Assembly: GCA_037179335.1 (NCBI GenBank)
Contig: JAKZHN010000001.1
Location: 248,001-312,000 of the forward strand
Length of the DNA stretch: 64,000 nucleotides
Direction: 5' to 3'
Source of the DNA: Cyclaneusma minus
Taxonomy: Eukaryota; Ascomycota; Leotiomycetes; Marthamycetales; Marthamycetaceae
Positions 48,040 through 59,973 of the stretch are shown here, one piece after another. The position numbers and the translations under genes are program-made. Position 1 is the first letter of the stretch; every line of letters begins with the position of its first letter. The notes beneath the pieces were generated by a model. It did no database searches and had not been told where the DNA came from. It saw nothing but the letters and a program-made list of their open reading frames with translations.

Positions 48040-50431
48040 ATGGGTCAGCGCCATCAGCTCTTCGTGATTGCAAAAGTCAACAATCGGTATCGACCCCTTG
48101 CAGCCTTTCACAGCCAGTGGCTATACAAAGATGGTGCCGTCCAGACCTGCTCGCGTCTCCTTCAGATCTTGGAAGATCCGGGTAATCGTGCTCCTCTTCA
48201 ACGAGAGCTTGAAGGGCTCAAGGCCTTGCCGAACGCGACCTGGAAGGATCCGGATGAACGAGATCAAGACGGCCAGTATCAGGTTGTTCCGGAAGATGAT
48301 CCACGCTGCATTCTTCTCCCTTTCCTGACTACGTGTATGTTCATGGGACTTACCTTTGATGTGAAGAAGGGTACAGCGAGTGAGATTATGATCATGCCAT
48401 TCGGCCGGATGTGGAACGCTACTAACAACAACGATGGCATCACGGTCTTCGACATCACCGATCTGAGCCACGTGCGGTACTGTTATGCTGCCAACAATGA
48501 CTGGGCCAGCGAACTCTGTGGAGTCCCCACAGGCGTTCCTTTATCTCGCGGGAGATACATTCATTCGTATGAATACCGGGCCAACGCTTACAAGCAGGCA
48601 CGTCCTGACACCGATGTCGTTCGTGAGATGACCGATGACGAGGAGAATGATATCCATAAGAGAATGGAAACTGCGCGTGTAACGCTGTTCGAGTGGCATG
48701 AAGAAAACAGTTGACTTCGAAGGTCATAAGCTCGTTGACCAAGCTACTTTCGACGAAGCTTGGTCTTTTGATATGTCCAAAGAAGATGACATTCTCCAGC
48801 CGGATGGTAGGTTATCAATTGGACTTCTCTGGATTACTTGGACTTTTCCTACCTAGTTCTTTGAAATATCGAACGGTGACAAGAACGTGCTTTGAGCTAA
48901 CGTTCTCCTCAGACGCCTCGACGGTGCGGTCAGTGAGATCCCTTCGCAACACTGCCATGGACACAGTCTTCGATCATGCTGCTTCCCAATCCGATGCCAC
49001 TGATACCACGGAATGGACAGCAGATGCAGAGCAGCTGCACGACTTCCTTCCTTGTGTCAAGAAAAAAGCCCGCCAAAATCCTCGCCTTTTACAGTCCTCA
49101 TCCGGAGCTCTGGACTTGCTTATCAAGGCTCAGAACGGGACAGAAAGCCTCGATCTCACACCATTCAGTTGCTTGTCCCCCGATATTCTCCTCAAGCTCG
49201 TCCGCAGTGTGTCCGGAAGGCGGAAATGCAAAGTCTCTCGATATTTCTGGTCTTCGGAACATTGACGCAGGCCAATTGAAGGAGTTCATCGCACTCAATC
49301 CTGGTCTCCAAACGCTGTGTATCATCAAAATTTCCCATATCCCCCTCCAATCCAAGCTAGATCTACTAGCCGACACCAAGGTCTCAAGAATTTACGATTC
49401 CGACCTGCTCATCCGCCCCCTTGTCTGGGGTCTAGACAATCATGGTCGCCGGACTCTGCACACCCCCATTGACATTCACAAACCCACGCGCGCCTTCCCC
49501 ATTTCGCAGATCATTTGGTGCGTTCGCCAACCCACGATCGAAGGTGAAGCGACGCCAGACTTACGTCTTCCTACCGGCGGCTACGACTGGCGTTCCGCCG
49601 TCAGTGCCCCTGACCTCAGCGCCGGCATACAAATAGCCGCTTTCCCACTCCAAGATGCGCCCCTTGCCGCAAATCAGTTCGTATGCGGCCTTGCCAACTT
49701 CCTCGCCTTCCGCCAATTACGCCTCGCTAACTGGTTCACCCACGATGATCCCATGAGCGCACACGCTCGCCACTTAGCACAGTGCTTCGCTATCGCTTCC
49801 CCCGAGACCTCCGAAAACAGCGACAGCAATAACTCGATCCGTGGTTTACCTCCCAAGTTGTTTTTCGCTCGGCTGGAAAGCAGAAAGCTTTGGTCGCGGA
49901 ACGTGCCATCCGTGCTTCAAAATGGCACCATTGTCGACACCCGCCGACGACGAGAAAGCCAACGAGTGGCATTTGGTGCTTGTGAACGAGCCTAAAAAGC
50001 TAGAAACTCGGTGCGCAGATGAGGACAAGGGGGCGGAAACGAAGAAGCGCAGGTATCGTTGGGATGAGGATGTGAGGTTGGGCGAGGTGAGGTATGCGTT
50101 TGTTAGCTCTACTGGGACTGATGCTGAGCACTCTACCCCGGGGAGTGTGGTGGTAGCTGATATGGAAGGCTTTTTGAAGGACGTTTTGCCTAGTAAAGCG
50201 AGCCGGAAAGGGCTGGTTGCGTTCTGGGCCGAGAGGGTGAAGGAGATGGAGGCGGGCGAGGCGGCGACAGTGGGAGTTTACGGAGAGGGGGAGGTGTTGA
50301 ATGTGTTGGCGGCACAGAGGTTGGTTGGGCCGAAGACGGCGGGGGTGGGGAGCGGGGAGTGGAAGAGGACGGGAAGGGATTGGAAGGGGGAGCACTCTGA
50401 GGAGGACACTGAGGAGGAGGGCCTGGAATGA
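48040..50431 (+). pseudogene. Orphan F-box/LRR-like gene with three apparent +1 shifts
   Basis: The frame opens at ATG 48040 (MGQRHQLFVIAKV) and remains coding-like to 50431, but changes frame three times, each by +1. The changes are near an AAAA run at 48704-48707, near 49207-49212 and at an AAAA run at 49919-49922. A normal intron spans 48807-48912. Omitting one base at each site gives 760 aa. Recognisable parts are an N-terminal domain with GMWNATNNNDGI-like segments, an F-box-like LSPDILLKLV, an LRR-like SLDISGLRNIDAGQLKEFIA and a C-terminal charged part. The first shift could instead be an 88-nt intron (GTGAGA at 48623 to CAG at 48710). I found no convincing intron for the others. The family is not identified. 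Confidence 0.5.
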
Positions 50432-51156
50432 TGATTATTCTGACTATACCTAATCGCTTGCCATATTCTTAGTTAGTCAGAAGACTCCAAGTTACTCGAC
50501 ATATACCTAATTGTTCGCACAACTTCAAGTCACATGAAAACACCCCCAAGGTAAAGTCGGTGAAGCAGAGCGGAACTTAGCAGCCCCAAGAAAAAGTTTT
50601 CGAATGTAGCAGAGACCTTAAAATCTTTGCTTGCAAGCGTTTTCACACCCTTGTCATCTCAGAGAAAAAAAGCCAGTAAAAAGCGCGTCTTGAAATTCAG
50701 ACCTCCCCCAATTCGAACCCGTAGGCAATTGACTCGAACCTTGTGCAATGTTCGAGCCGTTTCAGGAACATCCGTTATTACACAGTATACCAATTACCAT
50801 TAAACCAACAATCCCTCAGGTCTCAATTTCTGTGGAACAGATTTCTACCGAAATGGCTTACATGATGTGACCTGAGAGCTTCCGTTCCTAGTGAAAGACG
50901 ACTGGGTGTACGGGCCGGGGACCTACGCGGCTGGCTGCATTACTAGGCAGTAGGCGTTGGGGCCAGGGGTGTCATGAGTTTTGAATAGAAGCCCTTGTTT
51001 GGTTGCAAGTACGAAGGTGTGCAAAGGATATGACAGGCAGGCATAAGCTCCCCAGTTCATCAGTCTTGTGATTTGCGCATGATCTATGGACATGTCTTTT
51101 CTAGTTTAGCTTGCCCCCTTTTGTATTTTTAAGCCCAGGTTTCCGAAATGCAGCAA
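50432..51156. other. Intergenic, tRNA-like relic only
   Basis: Convergent gap. On the minus strand near 50820-50700 there are an A-box-like TGGTTTAATGG and two B-box-like GGTTCGA motifs, but no complete cloverleaf can be folded by eye. Confidence 0.35.
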
Positions 51157-53113
51157 TCATAAGAACACCTCGAGATTGATCTCCAGAGTACTCACGGGGT
51201 ATCTTTCCAACAAGTCAGCATGTGTTCCAGATATAAATGTAGTAGGAAAATGGGGGATATCAGCGAATGACTCACCTCAGCTCAAACTTTTCCAGAACCG
51301 TAGGATGCAGAATGCCAAACTCTCCGACGCGGACCTGCTTCCCATTCAGCCTGAGCCAGATCGCCGCCGCATGTCCTGCAAAGAATGTAGCCTCATCGAT
51401 CTCCTCCAACCAGTATCCATCCGGCTTGGACGGATCCTGCTTAACTTCAAAGTCCATGTTCTTGCCACCATTCAAGCCTTCTTCGCCAACCAGGAAGGCT
51501 GTCTTGAGCATCAGCAGCACGCGATCAAGCAGTCCGTGGACCATCTCGAAACCCGACGTCTTGCCATACCACGCCGCAGCAAAATGGCGCTCGTTCCTGC
51601 TCTTCCTCTCCAAGCTAGTGTCCTTGAATGCCACATCTGAGACCTCGAAGACTTTGATGGGTACGCTGTGCTTCTTGTTCTCGCGGATGGTCTTCAGCAG
51701 ACCGGGGAGCAGCGATGTGCGCACGACTTGGTATTCGGCAGTCTTGGGGTTGGCGAGTTTGATGGCCGTGTTGCCGTCGTCTTTGCGGTTGAGCCAGGCG
51801 AAATTCTCATCGTGCGAGCAGAGGATGAGGGGCATGACTTCGCTCCAGCCGGCCATCGCGGCTTCCATGCGGACGATGTCGCCGAGCTTGTTCATGGGGA
51901 GAGGCTGGGCGATGGTTGCAGATTTGTTAGGATTGGAACGCGGGAGGCTGTTGAAACCGTAGGCGACTGCTACGTCTTCCATGATGTCGCATTGGTGGAG
52001 GACGTCGGCGCGTGTTGGTGGGATAGAGACATCGATTATGTTCTTATCTTTCGAGGAGGGGGTGGCCTTGTAGCACATCTTGGTGAGAAGCTTGCAAATG
52101 CTTTCTGGAGTCTCAGAGAGACCGCAACAGTTGTTGATGTAGTCCACTTCGGCTTCTGCGACGCGATCTGCGAGGTTGGGGGCTTGGCGGGTCTCGTTGT
52201 TGTGGGGGGAGATGATCTTCACTGGTTCGACGGTGAAGGGCTCAGCGCAGTACTGCGAGAACATGCACACAATGATGTTGTTGACCAGCTCCAGCTTTGT
52301 TTTGTCGGTTGCGGTAATGTCGATGAACACATTCTTGGTGTTGAGCGTGATCTTTGAGTGGTCGCCGTTGATGATAGGGGGCATCGAGCAAACCACACGG
52401 TTCGAGTCGTAGATAACAGGGTACACGGGCTTGTCTCGAATAATGTGAAGGTATTTTCCGAGGTGCTTGTCGTTCTCATAGAACTGCATCATCTCTGCGC
52501 CAGTCATCTCCTTGCTTTGGTTCAACGGAACGAACTTGATGTCGGTGGGTGGGAGAGCTTCGTACGAAAAGGGGCCTTGGATGGTGTCCAGATCGTGAGT
52601 ACCAATGGCAACCAGAGTACGCTGACGGGCAAGATTCTGGTGCAGTTTGTCTTGCAGAGAAATGAACGAGTCGTAGCTCTCTTGAGTGAAGGTAATGTTC
52701 CGCAGCACGGCAGCTGAGAAGTACGGCCGCACTTCCTCGGTGCTCTGGTGAACAGTGACGGTCTCGTACTTCCCATCCTTCGGCTCCACCAATCTGTAGT
52801 TTGGCAGCGGCGCCTTTCCTCTGAAGATGTTGAGCATGAGCGCTATGCCCTCGAAACACAGCATGTCATATCGGTTGGCGGGAATCTCGATCTTGAGTTG
52901 TGGGGGCTCCTGCTTGCCATTCTTGATGGGCCGTTCGCTGTTGGTGGTGTCCTCGTCCAGCTCGATTCCAAAGTCGAAGCATAGCTCCTCGAATTCCTCA
53001 GTGGTGAATCTGTATGAAGCATATTAGCAAAGCTCTTCGTAAATTGGCAGGGCGATTTACTCTTTGCCCAAGGCCTTGAAGAGCTCAGCCTTGTCAACAC
53101 TGATGGTCGGCAT
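51157..53113 (-). CDS. FRS1: Phenylalanyl-tRNA synthetase beta subunit, cytosolic
   Basis: Exons 53113-53061, 53009-51276 and 51202-51157 give 610 aa, close to the usual size (about 595). Family signatures in order: MPTISVDKAELFKALG, TTEEFEELCFDFGIELDED, IEIPANRYDMLCFEGIA, the B3/4 editing region with VYPVIYDSNRVVCSMPPIIN and KITLNTKNVFIDITATDKTK, the B5 domain with VSIPPTRADVLHQCDIMEDVA and AYGFNSLPRS, and the catalytic-like core with FEVSDVAF, ERHFAAAWYG and VGEFGILHPTVLEKFEL. The short last exon supplies the conserved ending YPVSTLEINLEVFL. The beta subunit pairs with alpha (FRS2) to charge tRNA-Phe in the cytosol. Intact. Confidence 0.97.
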
Positions 53114-54074
53114 TCTGGCGGTAGAGGACGCGGCGCGGTGTTTTCAAGTTGGCGACCGGAGCGCAACACTCGGGTTCTCAGTATGCCTCTGTCTTCAGGG
53201 GCAACAACGGGAGTCGTGGTGTACAATTGGGGGAAGTCCTGCGCGGATTTGTGAGTCAAGCTGCTTCAACCTCTAGATAATTGAATGCGACTGGAAACCC
53301 CTCCAAGCCGTGCGCCGGCGAAAATTAGTCGCGGATAGTGAACGCACGCTAAGCTACCCACTAAGCCTCGATTGGTAATTATCTATAGTGCTAAACCGCT
53401 TTACCGTAATGGTGTTCCAGCATTAGGAATATTCTTATTAATTAGGGATATTTTTAATATTCGAGAATATCAGATTCTCCAGGAATGGCACGCTATAGAG
53501 TTTTTTAATATATAGTTTGAACCGGAGTTAATTCGTCGGCTGGTGCCTTATGTATCAGGCGCGGGTGAGTCTGGTATGTGCGACTATGCGAATATTTGGA
53601 CGTGCACCGAGAGCCAGCCCGAGCGACTTACTGCGACAAATCAACCCTCTTTCACAAATCCCATCCTCTGCGACCCTCCCGCGACGCCTCTAACAAAGCC
53701 TCCATATCCTGCGTTTCTGTCCGTGTGGTATTGCACAGGTACGTCTGCTGCATCAATGACGTCGTGGGCCAGAGCTGGCGAAGAAGCAAATACGGGAGCT
53801 CCCCCCCACCGTAAACACCTGCAACGACTCAACCGCCTTGCGCTTGAAACATATCGCTAACACTTGTGCTGCTCCCCAAAGACACCGCAGTCCAAACATT
53901 GCCCGCATCGAGCTGAGTCCCTCCTAGCTCTACCAGGCAGATTGAATCCTGCGCCCATCACTCTCTCCACACGCGATCAGCTGCAACCCACATCAGCGAC
54001 TGCCATAGCCCTGGCTGCCTCATCTCCTTGAACACCTTTGATACCCCCGCCATTACATCCACCCCACTTCCGCC
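53114..54074. promoter_or_regulatory. Divergent FRS1/TPD3 promoter region
   Basis: About 960 bases between two head-to-head housekeeping genes. An AT-rich stretch at 53400-53530 contains GGAATATTC-like pieces similar to the MITE interior, perhaps an old insertion. No gene is seen. Confidence 0.4.
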
Positions 54075-56247
54075 ATGGCAGACGGTCACGACAAGACGGA
54101 CGAGCTCTACCCGATAGCTGTGCTCATTGACGAGCTGAAGGTAATTTCTCCGCCTGCAGTGCTGAGCCTGGCCATGGACACTTCGCTGAGAACATGCGCA
54201 GCACGACGATGTCCTTTTGCGTCTGAATGCCATACATCGACTCTCCACCATCGCCTTGGCCCTGGGCGCAGAACGCACAAGGGAGGAGCTTATCCCATTC
54301 CTTGACGGTACGCACTCCGAGATACTGCTTCGTCGAAGCGCACTAATAGCCTGCAGAATCTGTCGAGGATGAGGACGAAGTCTTGACGGCCTTGAGCGAA
54401 GAGCTAGGCAAGTTCGTCGAATATGTCGGTGGTCCAGAATATGGCCATGTCCTCCTGTCCCCCCTGGAGAATCTGGCTGCGATTGAAGAACCTCTGGTTC
54501 GCGAGAAGGTGGGAATACATCCAGGGCTCCCAATTCTGTTCACTGTGGCTTACATATCAATTCTAGGCTGTCGAGTCGCTGAACAAAATCTGCGAAGAGC
54601 TATCTCAGCAGCAAGTCGAAGAGTACTTTGTCCCTCTCACCATCCGCCTTTCGAAAGCCGATTGGTTCACATCCAAGATCTCTGCAACTGGACTGTACAA
54701 CGTACCATACAAGAAGGCTTCTCCTCCTATGCAGGAGCAGCTGAGACAGCAGTTTGGATTGCTTGTGCACGACGAAACCCCCATGGTTCGACGACAGTCT
54801 GCGAACAACCTTTCGAAATTCGTGAAGGAAATGCCTGCAACTATCGTGGTTGAAGAGATGATACCCCTTTTCCAACATCTTGCAAGCGACGACCAGGATA
54901 GTGTGCGGTTGTTGACGGTGGAAATCCTAATTGCGATTGCCGAGGTGGTTCCAAAGGAGCAGCAGTCAAGTCACGGTGTCCTGCTTACTGCACTTCGGAG
55001 CCTGATCGAGGACAAGAGCTGGAGAGTCCGGTATATGGTTGCGGACAGGTTCGAGAAGGTTAGCTTTGGATGATCCAGTTTCTTTTTTGCCGAATACTGA
55101 TCATTCGCAGATTGCGAAAGCAGTAGATGATGAGGTTGTCACCAGGGATCTGGTCCCGGCGTTCGTCAAGTTACTCAAAGACAGCGAAGCCGAGGTCAGG
55201 ACCGCCATTGCTGGTCAAATTCCGGGATTTTGCGGATTGCTCGACAGATCAATTCTCCTCAACGAGATCATGACCCCTGTCGAGGATCTTGTCTCGGATA
55301 CTTCTCAGCATGTCCGAGCCGCCTTGGGCACCCAGATCAGTGGACTAGCACCTATTCTTGGCAAGGAAGAGTAAGTTTCGCGGCTCGTTTCATGACTTCT
55401 CGTACTGACGTATGTAGAACTATCGACCACCTCCTCCCTATGTTCTTACAGATGCTCAAGGATGAATTCCCCGATGTCCGCCTCCACATCATCTCAAAGC
55501 TCGAACTCGTCAACAAAGTCATTGGCATCGAGCTTCTCTCGCAATCACTTCTCCCAGCCATTGTTCAGCTTGCAGAAGATAAGCAATGGCGTGTCAGACT
55601 GGCTATCATCGAGTACATTCCTCTACTCGCTAGCCAGTTGGGTGTCAAGTTCTTTGACGAGAAACTCGCCGGACTTTGCATGGGATGGCTTGGTGATACT
55701 GTCTTCTCCATCCGAGAGGCAGCGACCCATAACCTCAAGAAGTTGACAGAAGTGTTCGGTGTCGAGTGGGCGAATGAAGCCATCATTCCCAAGGTCATGG
55801 CTATGGGCTCCCATCCCAACTACCTTTACCGCATGACCACTACGTTCGCAGTCACCGTAAGTAAATGCGTATTGTGCAATTCAAACCAGGCTAACTGTCC
55901 TCCAGACCCTTGCCCCTGTCGTCAGCCTCGATGTGGTCTCCAAGTCAATTCTCCCAATCATGGACAAGCTGGCTGAAGACGACATTCCCAACATCCGCTT
56001 CAACGTAGCCAAGACCTACTCGGTCCTCATCGACGTACTGAAGCGTCTTCCTGCCGAGGGCACAGTCTTCTCGATGGAGAAAGCAGGCACGTCCGCCACT
56101 CCATCGCCCAAGGGAGCGGAGCTTATCCAGGAGCGCATTGTGCCCAAGCTCGAGAAGCTGCAAAAGGATGGCGATGTTGATGTCCGCTACTTTGCAACCA
56201 CGGCAGCTGGCCAAGTTTCGGGAGATCCAATGAACATTTCCACTTAG
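54075..56247 (+). CDS. TPD3: PP2A scaffold subunit A (PR65), HEAT repeats
   Basis: Exons 54075-54140, 54202-54307, 54357-54508, 54567-55058, 55111-55370, 55418-55856 and 55906-56247 give 618 aa with every junction in frame. This is the HEAT-repeat scaffold of protein phosphatase 2A: LYPIAVLIDELK, DDVLLRLNAIHRLSTIALALG, EYVGGPEYGHVLLSPLENLA, SWRVRYMVADRF, EAEVRTAIAGQIPGFC, QWRVRLAIIEYIPLLASQLG and IPNIRFNVAKTYSVLIDVL. The R-V-R and D-V-R inner-helix residues repeat along its length. It binds the catalytic C subunit and variable B subunits and acts in the cell cycle and cytokinesis. The C-terminal tail (GQVSGDPMNIST) extends slightly beyond the last HEAT repeat. Intact. Confidence 0.96.
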
Positions 56248-56931
56248 ATTCCATAATGAAAAACCAGACTTGTTCGCACGCGGCGTCATCTTGCCAGATT
56301 GCCCCTAAGAGAAGGAACCCACATAAGATTCCTATCGTTTCTGCTATCGGAGAGCTTTCAGGCTTTTTGTGCGAACTGGGACGACGTTGGGTTGACCACA
56401 GTCGTACTCGTTCTGTTTTAATTTACTTTCGCGCTGGCCTACCTGGTACAAACGTGCTCTTTTAGAGAGGTTGGGGGCGAAAGCAAGGGAATGGGATACC
56501 AGAGATGCGAGATGCTCTTCTGACTGCATGTTGGTTGGGGCTGTTTTGTCGCGTGACGGCAGACTGCAGTTGTAAAATAGGGTTGCATGCAATTGATGAA
56601 TCAAGTTCAGGGCCGTCTCATGCGTGAACAAGATGTTGTGAATTTGACTATAAATGCCAGGAAGACTGCAGTGGCGGCAACCCCTATACAGTACCCTACT
56701 TCTACTAGGCAGGCGATGATACACCGCCCTACTTTTCTGCCGCTTCTTCAGATTTCCCAAATCGACAAGCAACCGATTTCACTATTCAACGAGCAACGAA
56801 AAGGCACACATCTCCTAAGAAGCTGCTTCTTTACATCTCCAGGCCAATCCCAGCATCATCCATCGGTTGAAGCTTCACTCTCGCTCCCGAACTGCGCCCA
56901 GAACAAGAACCCCAAAAAGAAAACACAAACC
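56248..56931. other. TPD3-EFM4 intergenic region
   Basis: Same-strand spacer of 680 bases holding the TPD3 3' end and the EFM4 leader. The minus-strand open frames lack coding character. Confidence 0.45.
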
Positions 56932-58060
56932 ATGACTTCCGACGCCCCCCCACCACCAAGCAAGCCCGCACCTCTCTCGCCCTCTCCGCTAGGGACCAAA
57001 GAATAGTGCGCCACTCCCCGCGAGCTTTCCTTCTGTTTTATTTCGCGCGCCAAATTCCCCCAAAGCCTATTCTCGCGATTGAACAATTTGCAAACCCACA
57101 TGCTCTGCTGATTGATGATACCTTACTGACGTTTCTGCACCGATAAGCTGGGCAAAGCTGTACAGGCGCGAACTCACCACCAACACGCAGAATCCTGACG
57201 ATCCTGGCACGGTCTGGTTCGACGACTCGCGCGCAGAGGAGACTGTGCTTGCGTATCTGTGTTCGGACGAGGCGGGGTTGAGTAGGGACATGGAGGGGAC
57301 GAGCTTTTTGGATGTGGGGATGGGGAATGGACATTTTTTGATTCGGTTGCGGAGGGGGGATTTTGGGGGGGAGGATGAGGATGAGGGGGATGAGGGGGAT
57401 GAGGGGGATGAGGGGGATGAGGGGGATGGTGAGGAAGAAGAAGGAAATGAAGATGGGAATGGAGAAGGGGGGAATGGGGGAGAAGAAGAGGGATATAAGG
57501 GAAAGGGATTCTTGGGGAGGATGATGGGGACGGATTATGTGGAGGAGAGCGTGAGGCTTGCGAAGAGGCTGGCGGGGCTTATGCTGGCGGGAGATGGCGA
57601 GGAGGGGAAGAGATTGCCGGGGATTGACTTCGTGGCGCATGATTTGCTGCACGATGACTTGGAGCCGATACTCGGTCCGGTAGTCAGGGGGAAATCGGGA
57701 CAGGGAGGGAAAGAGGAAGAGCAAGGTTGGGATGTGGTGCTTGATAAAGGCACCTTCGATGCTATATCACTGAGCTCGGAGATTGATGGAAAGGGAAGGA
57801 GTGCGGGGGAGGTGTATGTGGAGGTTGTGAGGCGCTTGGTGAGGGTGGGTGGGTTGTTTGTGCTGACGAGCTGTAATTGGACTGAGGGGGAGGTGAGGGG
57901 CTGGTTTGAAGACGGAGAGGAAGCGGATCGGAATGGAACGGAGGGGGGTGTTGGGAGGGGGAAATTGGTGTTTGTGAAGAGCTTGGGGTATAGGAGTTTT
58001 ACGTTTGGGGGGAGGAAGGGGAGTACGATTGTTACGGTGGTTTTTAGAAGGGTGGGTTGA
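56932..58060 (+). CDS. EFM4: EFM4-type protein-lysine methyltransferase
   Basis: Exons 56932-57005 and 57148-58060 with a 142-nt intron give 328 aa. The junction restores LGTKEYWAKLYRREL, the family N-terminus, followed by DPGTVWFDDSRAEE. The SAM-binding motif I is FLDVGMGNGHFLIRL. Later motifs are YVEESVRLAKRL, VLDKGTFDAISLS and LFVLTSCNWTEGEV. In yeast Efm4/See1 methylates elongation factor 1A. This protein carries an unusual acidic/glycine insertion of about 50 residues right after motif I, encoded by near-perfect 9-base repeats (EGD units). The catalytic motifs on both sides are intact. Confidence 0.92.
57370..57480 (+). repeat. Coding minisatellite (GATGAGGGG units)
   Basis: Five tandem 9-base units encode EGD repeats, followed by GA-rich degenerate units, inside EFM4. 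It is purine-only on the + strand. Confidence 0.8.
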
Positions 58061-59470
58061 AGGGACTGAGGGGCTGGTAATGGTTGGAAGTGATCGAGGG
58101 AGGCTGCCAAGACATTTTTTTTTTCCATGAATCATGAATTGGACGAGGTTGCTGGGAGTGGATTGTTCGACGTACTCGTACATTGTGTGTGTGTGCTAGG
58201 GGGTGCCAGGGATGCAGACTTTGTGGAGGGGAAGGTGTGTCAAGGAGATTTTCGATCCACTAGCATCGAAATTCCCAAGATCGGATGATTTTAGCCTTAC
58301 ACATATTGCATCTCATCTGACCCATTTGCCGTGTTTCAGCTTCTCCACTGCCACTCGGAAGCCGTGGGGGGGACGCTTCTCGAAGCAGTGGATTGGTTCA
58401 GGTCAGTTGTCACGTTTGACAAGAAAGCCGTTGACCTCGTGTATGTTGAGCACACCTTCTGCTTTTTGATGTCACTCAGCATCTCACACCTGCTTCTTCT
58501 TCTTGTTCTACGCCACTGTACGTGTACCGCAGGTTATGCGGCCACGGCACTTGTAAGCAAGGAATGTTTGTACTATCTCCTCACCTCGTGTCTGACAAGA
58601 CGCCTCTATATTTAACACCTCCAGCCTCACGACTCTCAATGTCTCCGGTCGGACGGACGTGGGGGCAAGTGTCACTCCTCACGTGCTATGTCAGATCTGT
58701 ATGACTGACAGGAACTTAGCTACCAGGACAGGTCGCTCGTTTGTGACACACCAAGCACTAGGCAGAAGACTTCATAGTCGTCCGAGGACATGGTCTGGTG
58801 GTTTGATATTCATTGGGAAAAGCCAAAACTCGCTAAGGAGTCTCAAAGCCAAAAGCTGCTTGTGCTCGCTCATTCATCCTCCTGATTCCTCCTCTCACCG
58901 CTTCTGCCCTAGCAGGCAGCAGTTGCTCAAAAGCTAAATCGCTAGCAAACAGTTTCTGAACGCGCAGAAAACAAGAACTGGTACCTCCCGGCCTTGCACA
59001 AGCATGGGACAAGCGACCGGATCGCGCAAACGTCGTCAACAGGTACAATAGAAATTTGTCATCATCGAAGTTTCGATGCTCATAACATCCAATTGCAGAA
59101 GCCCCCTGCGCCGTATCCCAACTGAGAGTTACAGAGTGGCCGTCCTTCTAGTACGCAGAAATGGAGATATCGGGTGGCTGGGCCACCGGTGTTTAGTCGG
59201 ACTCGCCGTAGATGTTTGCCTTCAAAGGGATATTTTCTTGCTCCTGGTAGCAGGCAGTGTAGCCACTCTCCCGCTGACACGCCAAGGTTACGTTGGTCAT
59301 GGCGAAAAACTGCGGCTGGTCGTAAGGAGGCGAGAAGTTACTGTTCTTTCTATCAGCAGGGCTGTTCCTTCAATTTGCCTTTGCGATATGTCAATTGGTT
59401 AGGAATATCCCAGGTATTTAGGGACATTCCAAGGAATTGGGGATACTCAAAGTGATCAAGAGGAGAGGAC
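58061..59470. other. Intergenic, no supportable gene
   Basis: Contains a GT-repeat (near 58184-58196) and, near 59397-59455, GGAATATCCC and CCAAGGAATT pieces like the MITE interior. No conserved frame. Confidence 0.4.
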
Positions 59471-59973
59471 TTACACATCGTCCTGGAACGAATGGCCCAA
59501 TTGCAGCTCGAAATCGGAGGCGCTGGTGTAGGACTTGAAGTACCACTGGAAGGTCTCGACCTTAGCGGTTTTGTCGCATGGGATATAGACGGTGGGGTAG
59601 TTGGTCTGGGTCTGTCCCTCTGTCTCGGTCCATGTTGACGAACAGATGGAGCTTGAATAGTTGCTGTTGGGGTCGGTCCAGACAACTGTTCCAGAGTCAA
59701 TATAAATCCGGAAGCACTGGGTCAAGTTACGTCTCTCGAAGTCGGGATGAAAGCTGGGACTAGCGCCTGGAACTCACAGTGGATGGCGAGAGTGGATACG
59801 CCAGCATCGGTAGCATTAGTCTGGCTGGTGTAGATGTTGGACAACTGGAAAGGATTCATCGTGGCCACATTCATCCCGCGACTGTCCAGGGGGGCCACAA
59901 GAGGAGTGGCACGCGCTTCGATCTGGCTAAAGAGCATGGCGGCCGAGACGGCGACGAAAGAGAAGAACTGCAT
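59471..59973 (-). CDS. Small secreted protein, effector-like
   Basis: Exons 59973-59778 and 59685-59471 give 136 aa. The signal peptide (about residues 1-20, FFSFVAVSAAMLFSQIEA) leads into a mature protein with LAIHF at the junction, VWTDPNSNYSSSICSSTW, then VYIPCDK, FQWYFKSYTSASDFELQLGH and a short acidic end. It has two mature cysteines and one predicted beta-rich domain, in the style of fungal small secreted (AA1-like) proteins. The intron uses GTGAGT at 59777 and AACAG at 59686. A nearer acceptor gives an early stop, so this model is preferred, though not certain. Function unknown; secretion is the only firm inference. Confidence 0.65.

Noticed and set aside
50690..50830. Possible tRNA gene on the minus strand (A-box TGGTTTAATGG, two GGTTCGA motifs)
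   Set aside because: No acceptor, D and anticodon stems could be paired consistently. At most a tRNA relic; tRNAscan-SE would decide.
51668..52357. 229-codon + strand frame opposite FRS1
   Set aside because: Shadow of a highly conserved gene on the other strand.
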